Assembly (NCBI GenBank): GCA_028867785.1
Contig: JAGWFS010000001.1
Span: forward strand, 203,389 to 267,388
DNA length: 64,000 bases
From: Nitrososphaerota archaeon
Lineage (GTDB): Archaea > Thermoproteota > Nitrososphaeria > Nitrososphaerales > Nitrosopumilaceae
Reading direction: 5' to 3'
Below the pieces are notes generated by a model. That model did not search any database, was not told the DNA's origin, and was given only the letters and a program-made list of their open reading frames with translations. How positions within the stretch are numbered: the first letter of the stretch is position 1; the number at the start of each line of letters is the position of its first letter. Of this stretch, positions 63,601-64,000 are shown one piece after another. The translations under genes were made by a program, and so were the position numbers.

Positions 63601-64000
63601 TGCGGTTTGTGCCGGTACATTATCATAAACAAGCACGCGGTTATTGTTTGTATCTGCAATAGCTAGTTTTCCGCTCGAGTCAAATGCTATCCCGCCGGGA
63701 TTGTTTAGTGTGCTGGCAGACAGGCAGTGATGATTGTCATCACCATGATTGTCATCGCCACAATCTCCGCCCCGGTCTCCATTGTTGTCGCTTGATACAA
63801 AGTCACTCTGGCCCAGTACTATGGTGGCAGATTCATCTGTTGCAAATCCCGCATTTCCCTTTGGAAACATCAATACTCGGTTGTTCTGCGAGTCTGCCAC
63901 CCACAGGTTTCCGCTCGAGTCAAATGTTATCCCGCCGGGATTGTTAAGCGAAGAGGCAGACAGCTGATCCTCGTCGTTGCTCTTTGATGTAAAGCTGTTC
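57700..64000 (-). CDS. giant secreted multidomain protein (5' end outside window)
   Basis: At least 2099 residues are visible and the frame is open to the right edge. In order from the N-terminus: NHL beta-propeller repeats (FDSSGNLWVADSQNNRVLMF) with an Asp/His/Cys-rich insert (about 63720-63790), seven fibronectin type III domains (about 61620-63615), seven copies of a ~125-residue domain (about 59000-61620, each with TIxVxFNxPTN...LFxFS...GQWxxPSTF), a Ser/Thr-rich stretch and two WIKNNAGWW modules at the C-terminus. Two of the Fn3 domains are identical at the DNA level. The protein is probably exported and anchored at the surface. No catalytic motif is seen. Confidence 0.88.
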   Translation of the reverse strand, partial: NSFTSKSNDEDQLSASSLNNPGGITFDSSGNLWVADSQNNRVLMFPKGNAGFATDESATIVLGQSDFVSSDNNGDRGGDCGDDNHGDDNHHCLSASTLNNPGGIAFDSSGKLAIADTNNNRVLVYDNVPAQTAAPAASALAGDKISLSWNAPVSNGYSITGYEIDSSTDGGTTWSTAVANTASSATSYTVSGLTSGTSYQFRIEAINFLGTGPAGVSSLAVTAGDVPAQPTGLALTTTSAASASLSWIASSSNGYAITQYKIEYSTDGNTWTAVPNAKPVLTSYTVSGLTSNTLYYFRVSAINKLGTGNPSSSISTTTLPLSPSNIAATTVSDSKINLSWTAPSGTILGYEIDRSIDGRTWSVVTSNTGTTATAYSNTGLTPSTTYYYRVSAIGSGGIGSASSIASATTTTTAPSSLSATSISTSQINLSWTAPTGTILGYEIDRSIDGRTWNTLVPNTGSTTTTYSDTGLSSNTMYVYRVSALNSGGPSSPSGTSSTDTYPNPPSSISTTAEAGEKILLSWTSPSGTGQIRGYKIERSTDSSNWPSTPLVFTFSNATAYVDSGLTINDDYFYRISSINAGDTSSVSSPTVGTVAGDVPAQTAAPAASALAGDKISLSWNAPVSNGYSITGYEIDSSTDGGTTWSTAVANTASSATSYTVSGLTSGTSYQFRIEAINFLGTGPAGVSSLAVTAGDVPAQTAAPAVMAQPGGSALLSWTAPGSNGYAITQYEIDYSTDGGHTWTAAVSNTASTLTSYTVSGLTSGTSYQFRIEAKNALGTGLPGLVSNTLSIENNGPQIISLVAGNPASAGYSSGATINVQFNEPTNQPIVATKGNLDNLFAFSQPIGTSYTGQWLSPSDLLITIKTPVQTAPTTGANGLTLTVNGAANLKSADGTSLASTSTSPSLSGSFGTIPGPYITALTAFNPTVSNGYASGVTITIRFSDGTNRPGGTTVQNKAGVDALFSFSQNGQPYLLGTDYAGIWTEPSIFVITVTDPNAVQPSIGALVATVNPGQVTNAAGTSSFSTSTSPPLSGSFDARIGPSITSFSADNPRGLPGGYQSADTMTVTFSRPTNGSVTYPSNTLDTVHVNDLFSFSPKIDGTYTGQWTDAKTFVITASSTGSSIPVVGSTTITVRHTDVTCLSNRAENTMCSTSTSPPLSGSFIAPDAPFIIGAFASNPSHNGYHDGTILTIVFSVNTNKPTAGSTSTVLDTVHVNDLFAFSRPIGMSYAGQWMTSKIFLINVTDTAGGTDPTSGTTITPETSANIKNAQGNSLSSGLPAIITGSLGTSPPGPYITNLIASNPSNNGLYGAGDTITVAFNSDTNRPLVKTTADIDNLFTFSQDGSPVSLGTAYHGTWVTPSMLVITLDDTSKADSIEVGHLQLKVKTNPVCLQDRAKISECSASVSPLLTGSFGNLPGPSMLKITASNPSGTSGYSDGAIIAIQFNEPTNEPPSGTGRLVLDTNQVNKLFAFSQNLGNAYTGQWIDPSTFLITITDTTGALPPTVGVLTISTLQSANLQNAQGTSLSSDSTSPSLSGSFDLVQGPYITALVADNPDGSGSGYIDGDTITVQFNEPTNETAGNSVLGKAAVDNLFTFSTSLGSDYSGQWINPSTFKITINDITGNGSPQIGETTAQVNNICIRDQGRTSACSQSISPLLSGIFGIFEDTMSVSDHATAITTLPSGIITSLNLPNGVNGQVQFTRAVIGSSTSFQFLGNATDITPSNGASCASGCLISFVYTDAQAEAAGFKPLNVTLFHDANNDGIFESNETIPTSVFQIGPHTYNASSTVTFNSPFAIGGVVPVTGSSGDVVDIPPKINGVGVVAVPMQGRTVASGFGGIMASGSQQIMTQTGSQIRLGVLSTSPFHSPEYISYVALYMNLNGVEDSVSNSDTYITYQEPSGPMIVSDPHGFFVPGSVSVSSIPVQWNLQTVFNFTIAKPMTTDVIIRAVDQNNALTDMTFQNAIEAIGNTDVQENNTLAAPQGILNTKQSSALSAPQLQTAVPAWIKNNAGWWSQGKTDDMTFAHSIQYMVQQGIVKLPPSSQSGTALSNANIQQKVPQHIPAWIKNNAGWWSSGQISDSDFVSGIQYLVDTGVIKPY
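57779..57815 (-). repeat. 37-bp direct repeat in C-terminal WIKNNAGWW module, copy 1
   Basis: It is identical to 57956-57992, 177 bp (59 codons) apart, and encodes the core of the module IPAWIKNNAGWW. The exact DNA match suggests recent conversion or strong constraint. Confidence 0.8.
57956..57992 (-). repeat. 37-bp direct repeat in C-terminal WIKNNAGWW module, copy 2
   Basis: Second copy of the repeat at 57779-57815, in the same frame of the giant gene. The two modules are the last part of the protein. Confidence 0.8.
59000..61620 (-). repeat. seven tandem ~375-bp domain repeats
   Basis: Seven copies of a domain of about 125 residues in the giant protein. Shared features are a GPxITxxxAxNP start, GYxxGxTITVxFNxPTNxP, a VDxLFxFS strand, YxGQWxxPSTFxITI and a closing SPxLSGSFG. 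The copies differ by many residues, so they are old. Some carry two cysteines near the end (VTCLS, NTMCS; VCLQD, SECSA). Confidence 0.8.
61904..62210 (-). repeat. 307-bp perfect direct repeat, copy A
   Basis: It is identical base for base to 63314-63620, 1410 bp (470 codons) apart and in the same frame. It codes for one fibronectin III domain plus the linker VPAQTAAP. Recombination between copies would remove or add five domains without a frameshift. Confidence 0.95.
63314..63620 (-). repeat. 307-bp perfect direct repeat, copy B
   Basis: The second copy, nearer the N-terminus of the giant protein, immediately after the NHL repeats. The junction with the flanking sequence differs at once on both sides from copy A. 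Confidence 0.95.
63668..63705 (-). repeat. NHL-coding repeat, copy 1
   Basis: A 38-bp segment matching 63908-63945 with one difference, 240 bp apart. It codes for the NNPGGIAFDSSGKL part of an NHL repeat. Confidence 0.7.
63908..63945 (-). repeat. NHL-coding repeat, copy 2
   Basis: Second copy of the NHL segment, giving an 80-residue spacing, longer than usual for NHL because of the Asp/His-rich insert between the two blades. Confidence 0.7.

Noticed and set aside
61926..63659. Two identical antisense frames at 61926-62210 and 63336-63659
   Set aside because: They are shadows of the 307-bp repeat in the giant gene and have no promoter or protein-like features.
1..64000. tRNA, rRNA, insertion sequences, phage genes, CRISPR
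   Set aside because: I looked through intergenic regions on both strands for tRNA T-loop/D-loop patterns, terminal inverted repeats and transposase or integrase motifs and found none I could support; a tRNAscan or covariance search would be decisive.

Overview
The window looks like chromosomal DNA of an ammonia-oxidising-type archaeon (Nitrososphaerota, formerly Thaumarchaeota). The evidence is the gene set: a CdvA cell-division protein, an archaeal ATP-dependent DNA ligase (partial), FEN1, an archaeal tRNA-splicing endonuclease, a proteasome beta subunit, CofE of coenzyme F420 synthesis, archaeal-type ProRS, a PIN-ATPase-KH protein and many small proteins of thaumarchaeal type. G+C is moderate. 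Genus cannot be fixed from the sequence, and amo genes are not in the window. I saw no tRNA, rRNA, CRISPR array, insertion sequence or phage genes. Many starts fit leaderless transcription: a TATA-like box is centred about 24-27 nt upstream of the start codon, and I used this to choose several starts. Shine-Dalgarno motifs appear mainly in front of genes inside operons.

Layout. 0-16 kb is mostly housekeeping: DNA ligase, PhoU-like protein, EndA, a tandem short-chain-dehydrogenase protein coupled to a MaoC-like protein, a TauE-type permease, homoserine dehydrogenase with a PUA protein, a proteasome beta subunit lacking Thr1, an M20 peptidase/NAD(P)HX dehydratase/TrmI set, and ArgRS with a phosphoglycolate phosphatase. 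16-20 kb holds a DRG-like GTPase, two very short genes (a zinc ribbon and a histone-H1-tail-like K/R/A-rich peptide), a protein with 100 uninterrupted Gly-X-Y collagen triplets, and a TPR protein. 20-29 kb is rich in sulfur and cofactor genes: a double rhodanese, a siroheme sulfite/nitrite reductase, inositol-phosphate synthase, Thi4, thioredoxin reductase, cysteine synthase, and a TusA that seems to start at ATT. 29-38 kb carries CofE, a SerB-like phosphatase, ProRS, a winged-helix regulator, a cupredoxin-fold protein without the Cys ligand, an HtrA protease with a small collagen-like linker, two DNA glycosylases and TldD.

38-64 kb is dominated by large exported beta-rich proteins, all on the minus strand: a 1270-residue parallel beta-helix protein, two adjacent four-domain PKD proteins, a sedolisin (S53) protease without a propeptide, and a protein of more than 2000 residues that runs off the right edge (NHL repeats, seven fibronectin type III domains, seven copies of a ~125-residue domain, and two C-terminal WIKNNAGWW modules). 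Among them lie a PIN-ATPase, a DtxR-family regulator, acetyl-CoA synthetase, CdvA, a tandem ThyX-like protein and FEN1.

The most notable signals are a perfect 307-bp in-frame direct repeat inside the giant gene that could drive domain deletion or expansion, the collagen-like protein with 25 Gly-(Asp/Glu)-Lys triplets, the two short genes at 17.5-18 kb, the ATT-start TusA, and several enzymes with changed catalytic residues (proteasome beta, tandem SDR, ThyX-like, cupredoxin).
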